A DNA stretch of 64,000 bases from Sulfurihydrogenibium sp. YO3AOP1. GTDB taxonomy: Bacteria > Aquificota > Aquificia > Aquificales > Hydrogenothermaceae. A program made the position numbers and the translations under genes. Of this stretch, positions 26,764 through 36,464 are shown piece after piece. The first letter of the stretch is position 1, and the number at the start of each line of letters is the position of its first letter. The stretch lies in assembly GCF_000020325.1 (NCBI RefSeq), contig NC_010730.1, forward strand, positions 1,509,501 to 1,573,500. Reading direction: 5' to 3'. The notes beneath the pieces are model-generated. The model was given only the letters and a program-made list of their open reading frames with translations, did not search any database and was not told the origin of the DNA.

Positions 26764-27621
26764 GTGATAAATAAAATTAAAACCTATTTAGAGTTAGTAA
26801 AGTTTTCCCATACAATCTTTGCCATTCCTTTTGGGTTATCAGCGGTATTTATAATAGAAAAAGGATTTCCATCTTGGGAAAAGATATTTTGGATTTTAGT
26901 AGCTTTAGTTTCTGCAAGAACCGCCGGAATGGCTTTTAACAGATTTGTTGATAGACCAATAGATGCCAAGAACCCAAGGACAAAGAACTGGCCATCCGCA
27001 AAAGGTGAAGTTAGACCAAACGAGATAATGGCTCTTGGACTTATATCATCAATTATATTTATATTTTCTGCTTATAAATTAAACATGCTTGCATTTTGGT
27101 TGTCTCCAATGGTGATTTTACTTTTATTATTGTATCCTGCCGGGAAAAGATTTACTTATTACGTTCATCTTATTCTTGGGTTAGTTTATTTTTTAATCCC
27201 GATTGCTGTTTCCATAGCTTTAAGAGGCAGTATTGAAATATCTGCAATATTTCTTGGTATAGGTATGGCTTTTTGGGTAGCAGGTTTTGATATTCTTTAT
27301 GCTTTACAAGATTATGAGTTTGACAAATCTTTTGGACTTTACTCTATCCCTGTAAAATATGGTATTAAAAATGCAATATTAATATCAAGAACTTTCCATT
27401 TTATAACATTCATTTGTCTGATTTTAACAGGATTTTTTGCAAATTTATCGTACATATATTTTGCAGGATTATTTATTTTGAGTGGATTTTTGGTCTATGA
27501 GCATTTACTTATAAAAGAAAATGATTTGTCAAAGATAAATAAAGCTTTTTTCACAGTTAATGGTTTTATTAGTATAATATTTAGCATAATCGTTTTATTA
27601 GATGTCTTTATCGGAGGTTGA
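26764..27621 (+). CDS. UbiA family prenyltransferase, probably menaquinone (MqnP-type)
   Basis: 285-aa integral membrane enzyme with about eight helices. Both Asp-rich motifs of UbiA are present: NRFVDRPID near residue 60 and LQDYEFD near 180, which bind the prenyl diphosphate through Mg2+. UbiA and MqnP cannot be separated by motif alone. The presence of mqnE at 35343 implies the futalosine route, so the likely acceptor is 1,4-dihydroxy-6-naphthoate. Start is GTG. The fabZ gene follows within two bases. Confidence 0.88.
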   Translation: MINKIKTYLELVKFSHTIFAIPFGLSAVFIIEKGFPSWEKIFWILVALVSARTAGMAFNRFVDRPIDAKNPRTKNWPSAKGEVRPNEIMALGLISSIIFIFSAYKLNMLAFWLSPMVILLLLLYPAGKRFTYYVHLILGLVYFLIPIAVSIALRGSIEISAIFLGIGMAFWVAGFDILYALQDYEFDKSFGLYSIPVKYGIKNAILISRTFHFITFICLILTGFFANLSYIYFAGLFILSGFLVYEHLLIKENDLSKINKAFFTVNGFISIIFSIIVLLDVFIGG

Positions 27622-27623
27622 AA

Positions 27624-28055
27624 ATGGAAGATGTATTAAAAATAATGGAAGTTTTACCACACAGATATCCATTTTTACTTGTTGATAGAATTTTGGAGAT
27701 TGATGTAGAAAACATGAAAATCAAAGCTTTAAAAAATGTAACTATAAACGAGCCGTTTTTTATGGGACATTTTCCTGGAAATCCGGTAATGCCAGGGGTA
27801 TTAATAATAGAAGCAATGGCACAGGTTGGAGCATATTTAATGCTTAAAAAAGCAGGCATAGAAGATGGGATAGTTTTATTTGCAAGTATAGAAGAAGCAA
27901 AATTTAGAAAGCCGGTTGTTCCAGGAGACCAAATCATATTTGAAGTTGAAGGCATCAATATAAAAAAATCTATGGGAAAGATTAAAGCCATTGCAAAGGT
28001 TGACGACCAGGTAGTTTGTGAGGCGATCTTAATGGCAGCAGTTAAGAAGAAATAA
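27624..28055 (+). CDS. fabZ: 3-hydroxyacyl-[ACP] dehydratase FabZ
   Basis: 143-aa hot-dog dehydratase of fatty acid synthesis. The catalytic His is in GHFPGNPVMPGV and the Glu in IIEAMAQ; the N-terminal PHRYPFLLVDRILE block is typical. An upstream in-frame TTG overlaps the ribosome site, so the ATG at 27624 (GGAGG six bases upstream) is preferred. Confidence 0.95.
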   Translation: MEDVLKIMEVLPHRYPFLLVDRILEIDVENMKIKALKNVTINEPFFMGHFPGNPVMPGVLIIEAMAQVGAYLMLKKAGIEDGIVLFASIEEAKFRKPVVPGDQIIFEVEGINIKKSMGKIKAIAKVDDQVVCEAILMAAVKKK

Positions 28056-28128
28056 GGTTAAGAATTTTAAAATTTGAAAGAGTTCTTAAAACATTTAACA
28101 ATTATCCTTTCTATAATGCCAAAAATAT

Positions 28129-28350
28129 GAGGGTGCTTTAAACTTTAATTAAGTCTAAAAATTAACTAACTTTTTATCGTCATTCTGCAGCCGGCGAAGA
28201 ATCTCTATATTTGTACCTCTAAAATATCGTTCTGCAGCTGGCGAAGAATCTCATTTTTTCGCTCTTTCTTAAAAAAGAGATCTTTCGGCTTTGCAGCCTC
28301 AGGATGACAAAAAGGCAAACTTGCAAAAATTTTAGAACACTCTTACTCAT
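28129..28350. repeat. Family 2 element with a duplicated left half
   Basis: Left end GAGGGTGCTTTAAACTTTAA, right end AAATTTTAGAACACTC. The left hairpin occurs twice (TCATTCTGCAGCCGGCGAAG and CGTTCTGCAGCTGGCGAAG); the right half carries CGGCTTTGCAGCCTCAGG. The rest of the gap 28056-28431 shows nothing else. Confidence 0.75.
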
Positions 28351-28431
28351 TTTACATATACATTTATACAACTTACAGGAATTTAGAATAACCTCAGAAA
28401 AAGTAAACTTAAAAAAAATCTTAGAATATTG

Positions 28432-29424
28432 TTAAACAATCTCTTGTAATACTTGCATTTTCTCTAAATTATCAATACTTTCCGCTATTGCCTCAACCAA
28501 CTTAGATTTTACATCTTCATAATAACCAACAACTCTACATCCTGATGCATCTTTATGTCCGCCACCACCAAATTTACGAGCTATTTTCTGAACATCGACC
28601 TCGCCCTTTCCTCTCATAGAAATTCTCCACGTTTTTAAATCTTCTCTTTGAATCATCAAAACAGCAACTTTAACCGTATCTATACTTCTTGCAAAATTTA
28701 CAAAACCTTCTGTATCTTCTTCTTTTGTATTTGTTTCGTTTAAAAAATCTCTAAATACTGTCAGAACCGCTATTTGGTCATTATGATAAAGTTCCAATGT
28801 AGAAAGTGCTTTTGTCAATAACTTTAAAACATTGACTTTATTCCTTTCAAACAGCATTTTTGAAATGTGGTGCGGATTTGCGCCTTTTTTGACTAAAAAT
28901 TCTGCTATTTCAAAGGTTTTGTCTGTTGTATTGTTGTATCTAAAAGAACCCGTATCTGTTATCAAACCCGCATATAATGCAGTAGCTATTTTTTCATCTA
29001 TCAAATTTTCATCCCAATTTCTTAATACATAAGTCATTACAGCAGTTGTGGAAGGACTAAAATCATCTACGATATCATAAATACTTTCAAACTCTCCGCC
29101 GATGTGATGGTCTATTCTGATAACTTCATCTGCACAAATTTCTACACCGGCACGTTTTTTGCTTGACGCATCTACTAAAATAGCAACAGAAAATTTATGA
29201 TTTATTGGTAGTTTTTTTATTTCATTTACTTCAGGCATAAAATCGCAAACAAAAGGAAAATCGTCTTTCATAGCCATTGTAACGTTCTTACCAAGTTTTT
29301 TCAAGAAAAGATAAAGGGCTATCATGCTACCGATTCCATCGCAATCGGGGTTTTCATGTGTAAATAGAAGAATATCTTTTTCCTCTCTTTTGAGTCTTTC
29401 TATTATTGGAATTGACATTTCCAT
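28432..29424 (-). CDS. DHH/DHHA1 phosphoesterase, NrnA-like
   Basis: 330 aa. The DHH motifs are ENPDCDGIGS (metal site), VDASSKKR and RIDHHIGG; the C-terminal DHHA1 domain contains FGGGGHKDASG. NrnA-type enzymes degrade short oligoribonucleotides and dephosphorylate pAp; the length and arrangement fit. It is distinct from the DHH domain of the CCA-enzyme fusion at 18248. Last gene of the rsmE-led operon. Confidence 0.88.
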   Translation of the reverse strand: MEMSIPIIERLKREEKDILLFTHENPDCDGIGSMIALYLFLKKLGKNVTMAMKDDFPFVCDFMPEVNEIKKLPINHKFSVAILVDASSKKRAGVEICADEVIRIDHHIGGEFESIYDIVDDFSPSTTAVMTYVLRNWDENLIDEKIATALYAGLITDTGSFRYNNTTDKTFEIAEFLVKKGANPHHISKMLFERNKVNVLKLLTKALSTLELYHNDQIAVLTVFRDFLNETNTKEEDTEGFVNFARSIDTVKVAVLMIQREDLKTWRISMRGKGEVDVQKIARKFGGGGHKDASGCRVVGYYEDVKSKLVEAIAESIDNLEKMQVLQEIV

Positions 29425-29432
29425 CTTTTACC

Positions 29433-30062
29433 TCACAAGTTCTTTTTTTCATAAGGACAGATATCAGAAACATAGCATTCTTTACATTTTGGTTTGTTTG
29501 CAGTACAAATGTATCTACCAAATAACACTAAGGCATTTGAGATATAAACCCAATTTTCTTTTGAAAAGAATTTAGTTAAATCTTTCTCTACTTTTTCTGG
29601 ACTAGTTTGATTAGTTATTTTTAATCTTTTTGCAACTCTCTTAACATGTGTATCTACTACAATTGCAGGAATTTTATAAGCATTTACAAGTAATGCCGAT
29701 GCTGTTTTTCTCCCAACGCCAGGAAGAGATGTTAATTCTTCTAATGTTTTTGGAATTTGTCCGCTGAATTTTTCTAAAATTGCTTTAGCACATTCTTTTA
29801 TAAGTTTTGCTTTTCTTTTATAAAAACCAAGTGGCTTTATTATTTCTTCAAGATCTTTTAAATCTGCGTTTGCAAGGGCTTGGGGGGTTGGATATTTTTT
29901 GAATAAAATTGGAGAAACCTGATTGACTTTTTTATCAGTAGTCTGTGCTGACAGAATGATGACAATCAATAGTTGAAATTCATTTTCATAATTTAACTCT
30001 ATCTTTGGGTCAGGAAAATGTTTTTTTAATCGTTCTATTAACTGCTGCTGTGTAAATGCCAT
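29433..30062 (-). CDS. nth: Endonuclease III
   Basis: 209-aa DNA glycosylase/AP lyase for oxidised pyrimidines. The helix-hairpin-helix is LPGVGRKTASALL with the catalytic Lys immediately after Arg; the catalytic Asp is in VVDTHVKRVA. The C-terminal iron-sulfur loop C-x6-C-x2-C-x5-C is complete. Its ATG overlaps the stop of the 5' nuclease gene by one base. Confidence 0.95.
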   Translation of the reverse strand: MAFTQQQLIERLKKHFPDPKIELNYENEFQLLIVIILSAQTTDKKVNQVSPILFKKYPTPQALANADLKDLEEIIKPLGFYKRKAKLIKECAKAILEKFSGQIPKTLEELTSLPGVGRKTASALLVNAYKIPAIVVDTHVKRVAKRLKITNQTSPEKVEKDLTKFFSKENWVYISNALVLFGRYICTANKPKCKECYVSDICPYEKKNL

Positions 30063-30961
30063 CAGAATAAACTCTTTTGTTCTATCTTATCTTCTTTAAT
30101 TTTTAAATTACTTTTTTCTACATCTTTTAACAATGATTTAAATCCTAATTCTTGAAAGATTTGTTTTAGCTTTTCTAAGTCTGGTTTTGATTTTTTTAGG
30201 TCTTCTATTTTTATATTTATCTCAATGTTGGCATCTAATTTTATTATTTCTTTCATTCTTTGAAGCTGCTCTTTGTCTAATTCTTTGAAAGATTCTTTTA
30301 ATTTACCTTTTAATTTATCTACATTTTCTAATATATTCTCTAAACTTCCAAATTCTTGCAGTAAAGCAGCAGCAGTCTTTGGACCAATTCCTTTTATACC
30401 GGGAATATTATCTACAGCATCGCCAATCATTGTAAGATAGTCTATAAACTGCTGTGGATGGATTCCGTATTTTTCTTTGATTTTTTCTTTATCTAAAAGC
30501 TCTTCTTTTACTGGATTAAAGATTTTTATATTGTCTGAAATTAGCTGGTTCATATCTTTGTCAGGGGTAACTATAATAGCTTCGTAGCCTTCTTTTTCTG
30601 CTTTTTTTGACAATGTAGCGATGATATCGTCAGCTTCATAGCCGGGTATTTCAAGAATTTTTATTCCAAGAAGCTGGATTATTTCTTTTAATATTGGGAT
30701 TTGTTGTTTCAATGGGTCAGGAGTCTCTTTTCTTGTTGCTTTATACTCACTGAATTTTTCATGGCGAAGAGTTTTTCCGGGAAGGTCAAATGCAACGGCT
30801 ACGTATGGAGTGTTAAAGACTGATAATGTTTTTAAAAGCATTCTTATAAAGCCATACACTGCACCTGTTGGTCTTCCATCCGGAGCAGTTAGAGGTGGCA
30901 GTGCATAGTATGCTCTGTACAAATAAGATGAGCCGTCTATTAATAAAACTTTATTTTTCAT
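30062..30961 (-). CDS. Stand-alone 5'-3' exonuclease (DNA polymerase I N-terminal type)
   Basis: 299-aa flap endonuclease equal to the N-terminal domain of PolA, without a polymerase domain. The N-terminal [13 protein letters not shown], the acidic residues around [10 protein letters not shown] and TPDKDM, and the helix-3-turn-helix [18 protein letters not shown] are present. It removes RNA primers and flaps. It lies directly upstream of nth, and overlaps hemB by 11 bases. Confidence 0.92.
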   Translation of the reverse strand: MKNKVLLIDGSSYLYRAYYALPPLTAPDGRPTGAVYGFIRMLLKTLSVFNTPYVAVAFDLPGKTLRHEKFSEYKATRKETPDPLKQQIPILKEIIQLLGIKILEIPGYEADDIIATLSKKAEKEGYEAIIVTPDKDMNQLISDNIKIFNPVKEELLDKEKIKEKYGIHPQQFIDYLTMIGDAVDNIPGIKGIGPKTAAALLQEFGSLENILENVDKLKGKLKESFKELDKEQLQRMKEIIKLDANIEINIKIEDLKKSKPDLEKLKQIFQELGFKSLLKDVEKSNLKIKEDKIEQKSLF

Positions 30962-31928
30962 TTTTCAGTATCTTAGCAACCTCTTTTGCAAAGTATGTGA
31001 TTATTATATCTGCTCCGGCTCTTTTCATAGAGATAAGAGTTTCAAGCATAACCTTTTTTTCATCAATCCATCCAAGCTTGCCGGCTGCTTTTATCATTGA
31101 ATACTCACCGCTAACGTTGTAAGCTGCGATAGGCACGTTAAATGTATTTCTTAAATCTCTTATGATATCAAGATAAGACAATGCTGGTTTAACCATAACA
31201 ATGTCCGCACCTTCCTCTATATCGATGGCTACTTCTCTTAACGCTTCTCTTCTGTTTGCCGGGTCCATTTGGTAGGTTCTTCTATCTCCAAATGCAGGTG
31301 TTGAATCTGCTGCCTCTCTAAATGGTCCATAGTAAGAAGATGCATACTTAGCCGAGTAAGCCATTATTGGGATGTGTTTATACCCTGCTTCGTCCAAAGC
31401 TTCTCTTATGGTTTTAACAACCCCGTCCATCATACCGGATGGAGCTACCATATCCGCTCCGGCTTTTGCATGAGATACTACTTGTTTTTTTGTATTTTCA
31501 AGAGTAAGATCATTGTCTACATCATGGTCATGTAGTACTCCGCAATGTCCATGTGATGTGTATTCACAAAAACAAACATCTGTTATTACATACAGATTTG
31601 GATAATGTTTTTTAATATGCCTTATAGCTCTTTGGATTATTCCCTCTTCATTCCAAGTGTCCGAGCCAACTTCATCTTTATGGGAAGGGATTCCAAACAA
31701 AAGCACTGCCGGAATCCCAAGGTTTACCACTTCATCAAGCTCTTCATTGACTCTATCTAACGACCATCTATATATTCCCGGCATAGATGGTATTTCTTTT
31801 TTAATATCTTTCCCGTCTTCTATAAAGATTGGATATATTAGGTCATCAACCAAAAGGTAATTTTCTCTTACAAGCCTTCTTATATTTTCATTTTTTCTTA
31901 ACCTTCTTAATCTATTGACCGGGAACAT
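30951..31928 (-). CDS. hemB: Porphobilinogen synthase
   Basis: 325-aa enzyme joining two 5-aminolevulinate molecules in tetrapyrrole synthesis. The two Schiff-base lysines are in [15 protein letters not shown] and [12 protein letters not shown]. The Cys-rich metal site [13 protein letters not shown] indicates a zinc-dependent form. Lies in the same operon as rsmE, a lipoprotein and DNA repair genes. Confidence 0.96.
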   Translation of the reverse strand: MFPVNRLRRLRKNENIRRLVRENYLLVDDLIYPIFIEDGKDIKKEIPSMPGIYRWSLDRVNEELDEVVNLGIPAVLLFGIPSHKDEVGSDTWNEEGIIQRAIRHIKKHYPNLYVITDVCFCEYTSHGHCGVLHDHDVDNDLTLENTKKQVVSHAKAGADMVAPSGMMDGVVKTIREALDEAGYKHIPIMAYSAKYASSYYGPFREAADSTPAFGDRRTYQMDPANRREALREVAIDIEEGADIVMVKPALSYLDIIRDLRNTFNVPIAAYNVSGEYSMIKAAGKLGWIDEKKVMLETLISMKRAGADIIITYFAKEVAKILKNEK

Positions 31929-31940
31929 TTTCTCTCCTAA

Positions 31941-32369
31941 TTAATAATTTCTTTCTGTTTTTTCAGACTCACAAACTTCCTTAATTTGGTCTTTAACTAA
32001 TTTTCCATTTTCATAAATTTTCTCATGGACTTTATGACACTTTGTTTTTGCATCATATCCAGCCGGTTCTGCCTGATATACAACCTTTCCATCTTCAGTT
32101 TGATATCTTACTGGTTGGTTAGTTTGAACTGCCTCTACAGCTCCTCTTTTTGATATTTCTGCTATTGTAGCTCCAGCTATGGCACCAATTACACCACCAA
32201 TTACACCACCTTTCCATTTGTTCCCACTAGTTAAGATTGCTCCCGCTGTAGCTCCTGTAACTGCTCCAATTAAACCACCTTCATAAGTTGATTGAGAAGG
32301 TCTGTAAGTTTCTGCACAGCTTGTAATCATAAACGCTATAAGTACTCCGAGTGCTATTAATTTTTTCAT
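31941..32369 (-). CDS. Glycine-zipper lipoprotein
   Basis: 142 aa. A lipoprotein signal ends at a lipobox (ITSC, Cys 18). Residues about 35-75 contain two Gly-rich stretches (GGLIGAVTGATAG and GGVIGGVIGAIAG) typical of glycine-zipper outer-membrane lipoproteins of the 17-kDa antigen/SlyB type. The C-terminal part is charged with two Cys. Start ATG at 32369 has GGAGG upstream; the longer frame overlapping rsmE is not used. It probably lies in the outer membrane. Confidence 0.82.
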   Translation of the reverse strand: MKKLIALGVLIAFMITSCAETYRPSQSTYEGGLIGAVTGATAGAILTSGNKWKGGVIGGVIGAIAGATIAEISKRGAVEAVQTNQPVRYQTEDGKVVYQAEPAGYDAKTKCHKVHEKIYENGKLVKDQIKEVCESEKTERNY

Positions 32370-32386
32370 CTTTATTACCTCCAAAT

Positions 32387-33097
32387 TTAATTTTCTAAAA
32401 TACACTTAATTTGACATATTCCAATTATTATAGCAGTTTCCATTTTTAAAATGTAGTCTCCTAAGGATAATGGAATAAAACCTTCTTTTTTAAGATATTC
32501 AATCTCCTCTTCTTTAAATCCGCCTTCATTTCCTATAAAAACTGACGCAGTTTTGAAATTATTATTCATAAGCATTTTAACTTTATTTTGCTGCTCTTTT
32601 TCATAAAATACAACTTTTAAATCATCATTACATTTAATATTATATAGTTTTATAGGTTTTTCAATAATCAATGGAAATGGTCTTTTACACTGTTTTATTG
32701 AGTTAAGGGCTATTCTTTGCCATTTTTCAAGTTTTTTGGTTACGTCTTGCTCTTTTACTGCTGAGTTTTTGGATATTACAGGGATTAGTTTGTAAACTCC
32801 AAGCTGTGACAATGGCTCTATAATTTCATCTATCTTTGAAAGTTGGTTTGGCATACATTGATATAACGTTATTTTAAATTCTTCTTCTTTAACGGGGATT
32901 TTTTCTATTGGCAGGGCTATAAGCTGATTTTTAGTAACATCCTCCACCTTAGCAAGATAAACATTCCCATCTAATGTATTGATTTCTATTAAATCGTTTT
33001 GTTTAATTCTTAAAACTTTAACAGCATGATTGTATTCTTGGTCTTTTAAAACTAAGTAATCACCTTCTTTTTCTCCTATAAATCTCGGTAAGCTCAT
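32387..33097 (-). CDS. rsmE: 16S rRNA (uracil(1498)-N3)-methyltransferase
   Basis: 236-aa SPOUT methyltransferase. The SAM-binding knot is formed by FIGNEGGFKEEEIE and PLSLGDYILKMETA near the C-terminus; the N-terminal PUA-like domain carries the HAVKVLRIKQND block. It methylates U1498 in helix 44 of 16S rRNA. First gene of a six-gene operon. Confidence 0.93.
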   Translation of the reverse strand: MSLPRFIGEKEGDYLVLKDQEYNHAVKVLRIKQNDLIEINTLDGNVYLAKVEDVTKNQLIALPIEKIPVKEEEFKITLYQCMPNQLSKIDEIIEPLSQLGVYKLIPVISKNSAVKEQDVTKKLEKWQRIALNSIKQCKRPFPLIIEKPIKLYNIKCNDDLKVVFYEKEQQNKVKMLMNNNFKTASVFIGNEGGFKEEEIEYLKKEGFIPLSLGDYILKMETAIIIGICQIKCILEN

Positions 33098-33206
33098 TTT
33101 TAATTCATCCCTTAACTAAGCAATGTATGAAATTTCTTAAATCGTATGAACTTAAGCTTAAAACTAAATTTTCTATTCTTACAATCTTATTTACCTTCAT
33201 ATCATT

Positions 33207-33432
33207 GAGGGTGCTTAAAATTTTGACTAAGTCTAAGAATTAATTAACCTTTTAATCGTCATTCTGAGCGAAGCGAAGAATCTCCGCCTTTTAACTCTCA
33301 CTTATTCACTTTCTCACTTTCTCACCTTCTTTAAAAGAGGAAATCCTTCAACTTACAGCCTCAGGATGACGAACAAAGGTAAAGTTATATTTACATGCAC
33401 ATTCTGCAACTGCAAAAATTTTAGAACATTTT
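33207..33432. repeat. Family 2 element
   Basis: Left end GAGGGTGCTTAAAATTTTGA, right end AAATTTTAGAACATTTTCTC. Contains GTCATTCTGAGCGAAGCG, a pyrimidine tract of repeated CACTTTCT-like units (33291-33330) and the right half CAACTTACAGCCTCAGGATG. The surrounding gap 33098-33484 has no gene. Confidence 0.75.
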
Positions 33433-33484
33433 CTCGTATCATTTAATTTCATATATAACTAATAACCTTTTTGCAAACTATTTA

Positions 33485-34654
33485 CTAATCCCTATAAAAA
33501 ACATCTCTTGTGTAAACCTTTTCTCTCACATCATCTAAATCAGAGCTATATCTGTTAGCAAGGATAATGTCAGATTCTTTTTTTAATCTCTCTAAGGATA
33601 CAACATCAAAATCCATAAACTTACTTTCTTTTAGTAAAGGTTCGAAAATTATAACTTGAACATCTTTTGCCCTTAAATACTCAATTATATCTATAATTGC
33701 AGCTTCTCTAAAATTATCTGAATCCGATTTCATTGTAAGTCTATAAACGCCAACGATTTTTGGGTTTAAGCTTATAATCTTTTCTGCTATATAGTATTTC
33801 CTTGCAATGTTTGATTCAACTGTAGCCTTGATTAAAAAGTGTGGTATTCCTTTTTCTAAGTAGTTAGCCATTAATTGTTTTGTATCTTTTGGCAAGCAGT
33901 AGCCTCCAAATCCAAAAGATGGATTATTATAATGCATGCCTATTCTTGGGTCTAAACATACCCCTTCAATAATTTCTTTAGAATTTAATCCATGGCTTTC
34001 AGCAAAAGTATCAAGCTCATTAAAAAATGCAACTCTCATGGCTAAATATGTATTTGCAAAAAGCTTTATACTTTCTGCTTCAGTAGAGCCTGTAAATAAA
34101 ACCGGAACATCTTTTTTTATAGCACCTTCTAACAACAGATTTGCAAACTCCTTTGCCCTCTCACTTTTTTCACCAACTACAACCCTTGAAGGATAGAGAT
34201 TATCGTATAAAGCTTTACCTTCTCTTAAAAACTCAGGAGAAAAAATAATATTTTCTGTATTAAATTTTTTCTTTATGCTTTCTGTGTATCCAATAGGAAT
34301 AGTAGATTTAATGACCATTACAGCATCAGGATTTACTGTTAAAACTTCTTTTATGACAGATTCTACTGATTTTGTATTAAAGTAGTTTGTAATAGGATCA
34401 TAATCTGTAGGAGTTGCGATTATTACATACTTTGCATCTTTGTAAGCTTCCTGCGGGTCTAAGGTAGCCTTTATGTTTAAATTTTTAGTTGCTAAGTATT
34501 CTTGAATATCTTTATCTATAATTGGAGATTTTTTTTCATTGATCAGCTTGACTTTTTGAGGGTCTATGTCTTTAATTACAACTTGATGGTTTTGGGCAAG
34601 CAAGATAGCATTAGATAATCCAACATAACCAGCACCTGCAACGGCTATTTTCAT
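33485..34654 (-). CDS. ugd: UDP-glucose 6-dehydrogenase
   Basis: 389 aa, the length of the short enterobacterial Ugd form. N-terminal Rossmann motif [10 protein letters not shown], central block [19 protein letters not shown] and active-site Cys in [12 protein letters not shown]. Oxidises UDP-glucose to UDP-glucuronate for surface polysaccharide; other nucleotide-sugar dehydrogenases are possible, but the short form and FLREG block favour UDP-glucose. Flanked on both sides by repeat elements, so it is probably a single-gene unit. Confidence 0.9.
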   Translation of the reverse strand: MKIAVAGAGYVGLSNAILLAQNHQVVIKDIDPQKVKLINEKKSPIIDKDIQEYLATKNLNIKATLDPQEAYKDAKYVIIATPTDYDPITNYFNTKSVESVIKEVLTVNPDAVMVIKSTIPIGYTESIKKKFNTENIIFSPEFLREGKALYDNLYPSRVVVGEKSERAKEFANLLLEGAIKKDVPVLFTGSTEAESIKLFANTYLAMRVAFFNELDTFAESHGLNSKEIIEGVCLDPRIGMHYNNPSFGFGGYCLPKDTKQLMANYLEKGIPHFLIKATVESNIARKYYIAEKIISLNPKIVGVYRLTMKSDSDNFREAAIIDIIEYLRAKDVQVIIFEPLLKESKFMDFDVVSLERLKKESDIILANRYSSDLDDVREKVYTRDVFYRD

Positions 34655-34710
34655 TAAATTTTTATCTCCTTTTTGTTTATAACGTAATATAATTATAACA
34701 AATTCGAATT

Positions 34711-35124
34711 TATAATCATGAGAGTGTTTAAAAAAAAATTGATAAAGATATTATCTTGTCTGACATTCTGCAGCCGACGAAGAATCTTCGCCTTCATGTC
34801 CCTGTTCTGTCATTCTGAGCGAAGAATCTCCTTTTTCCTCAATTTTTAAAAAAGGAGATCCTTCGGACTAAAGTCCTCAGGATGACGGACAAAAATAAAC
34901 TCGTTTTACACATACATTATAAAACTTGCAGGAATTTTGGAACACTCTCTCTATAATCATGAGCCTGTTCCAAAAAACCAACATCGTCATTCTGAGCGAA
35001 GCGAAGAATCTCATATTTTTCTTTTCAAATCAAAAATCAGAAGAGGAGATCCTTCGGCTTACAGCCTCAGGATGACACGGAAAGGTAAACTTACTAGAAT
35101 TTTGGAACACCCTTCTATAATCAT
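34711..35124. repeat. Two tandem family 2 elements framed by three 9-bp direct repeats
   Basis: TATAATCAT occurs at 34711-34719, 34952-34960 and 35116-35124. Between the first two is one element (34720-34951: GAGAGTGTTTAAAA to TTTTGGAACACTCTC); between the last two a second (34961-35115: GAGCCTGTTCCAAAA to TTTTGGAACACCC). Each carries the hairpin core. The arrangement is that of two insertions, the second in the duplicated target of the first. Confidence 0.85.
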
Positions 35125-35159
35125 TGCAAAATATTTATTCTTTGCTATAATATCAAAAT

Positions 35160-35307
35160 GCCTTGGGTGAGAAATTAGCAGTTTTTATAAAATTTAAAAA
35201 GGAGATCCTTCGGACTTACGTCCTCAGGATGACGAGGAACTTCCGAATGATGTCATTCTGAGCGAAGCGAAGAATCTCCTACTTTTATTGAATTTCTCAC
35301 CCGACAT
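35160..35307. repeat. Family 1 element with 10-bp flanking direct repeat
   Basis: Cleanest family 1 copy: left end CCTTGGGTGAGAAATTAG, right end AATTTCTCACCCGACAT. The flanks ATATCAAAAT (35150-35159 and 35308-35317) are identical. The core has CGGACTTACGTCCTCAGGAT and CATTCTGAGCGAAGCGAAG. It lies 35 bases before mqnE and may have displaced its promoter. Confidence 0.85.
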
Positions 35308-35342
35308 ATATCAAAATCTCATGAAATAAAGGAGCTTGGAAT

Positions 35343-36464
35343 ATGAACCTAACAACTGAAGAGTTTTTATCCTTAGCCCAAGATAAAGAGCTTTTTCCTA
35401 TTATAGATAAAGTTTTCAGCGAAAAAAGACTAACTTCTGACGATGCTTTAAAGCTTTTTAATTCTACCGATATATTGACAATTGGATTTCTTGCAAATTA
35501 CGTGACAGAAAAGAAAAACGGGAAATATACTTACTTTGTAATAAATAGGCAGATAAATCCAACAAATATCTGCGTTCTTGATTGTAAATTCTGCGCATTT
35601 GCTCAGATGGATAAAAATGACCCAAAGGCTTATGAGATGAGTTATGAACAGATTTTAGAAAAAGCTAAACATGCGGTTGAAAATGGAGCATCAGAAGTTC
35701 ATATAGTTGGCGGTCTTCATCCAGATTGGGATTTTGAAAAATACTTGAATATAGTGTCGTTGATAAAGAAGAGTTTTCCAAGACTACATATAAAGGCGTT
35801 TACTGCTGTTGAGATAGATTATTTTTCTAAATTATCCGGTTTAAACTATGAAGAAGTTTTAATAAAACTTAAAGAAGCCGGACTTGGTAGCCTTCCGGGT
35901 GGCGGGGCAGAAATTTTTTCTCCAGATGTAAGAAGAATTATTGCACCTAAAAAATTAGGATACAAAAAATATTTAGAAATTCATAAAATAGCTCATAGGC
36001 TTGGATTACATTCTACAACAACAATGCTGTACGGACATGTAGAAAATTATAAAGATAGAGTTGACCATATGGAAAAAATAAGGCAGCTCCAAGACGAAAC
36101 AGGCGGTTTTACCTGCTTTATACCTCTTGCATATCAACCTGAAAACAATGATTTACCGGTAAGTGATTACACTACAGGTATTGATGATTTAAAAACAATT
36201 GCGGTTGCAAGACTGTTTTTAGACAATATCTCACATATAAAGGCTTACTGGGTTATGATAGGAGAAAAAACGGCTCAGATAGCCTTAAACTTTGGAGCTG
36301 ATGATATGGATGGAACTGTAATGGAAGAGAAGATAGCCCACTTTGCAGGTGCAAAATCTCCTACCCAGCAGCAAAAAGAAAAATTAATAAGACTTATTAA
36401 AGAAGCCGGAAAAATTCCTGTAGAGAGAGACACGCTGTATAACCATGTCAGAGTTTACGACTAA
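35343..36464 (+). CDS. mqnE: Aminofutalosine synthase
   Basis: 373-aa radical SAM enzyme of the futalosine pathway to menaquinone. The cluster motif C-x3-C-x2-C is in NICVLDCKFCAF. The HIVGGLHPD block, HIKAFTAVEI and SLPGGGAEIF identify MqnE rather than MqnC. It joins enolpyruvyl-benzoate with the adenosyl radical. Strong AAAGGAG site. A family 1 element lies immediately upstream. Other pathway genes are not in the window apart from the UbiA-type prenyltransferase at 26764. Confidence 0.93.
   Translation: MNLTTEEFLSLAQDKELFPIIDKVFSEKRLTSDDALKLFNSTDILTIGFLANYVTEKKNGKYTYFVINRQINPTNICVLDCKFCAFAQMDKNDPKAYEMSYEQILEKAKHAVENGASEVHIVGGLHPDWDFEKYLNIVSLIKKSFPRLHIKAFTAVEIDYFSKLSGLNYEEVLIKLKEAGLGSLPGGGAEIFSPDVRRIIAPKKLGYKKYLEIHKIAHRLGLHSTTTMLYGHVENYKDRVDHMEKIRQLQDETGGFTCFIPLAYQPENNDLPVSDYTTGIDDLKTIAVARLFLDNISHIKAYWVMIGEKTAQIALNFGADDMDGTVMEEKIAHFAGAKSPTQQQKEKLIRLIKEAGKIPVERDTLYNHVRVYD

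Noticed and set aside
28432-29424. RecJ
   Set aside because: It has DHH and DHHA1 motifs but is only 330 aa and lacks the RecJ OB-fold; NrnA-like is the better call.
34937-35170. 77-codon open frame reading HSERSEESHIF
   Set aside because: It lies wholly inside family 2 and family 1 repeat DNA, without a ribosome site. It is a translation of the repeat core, not a gene.
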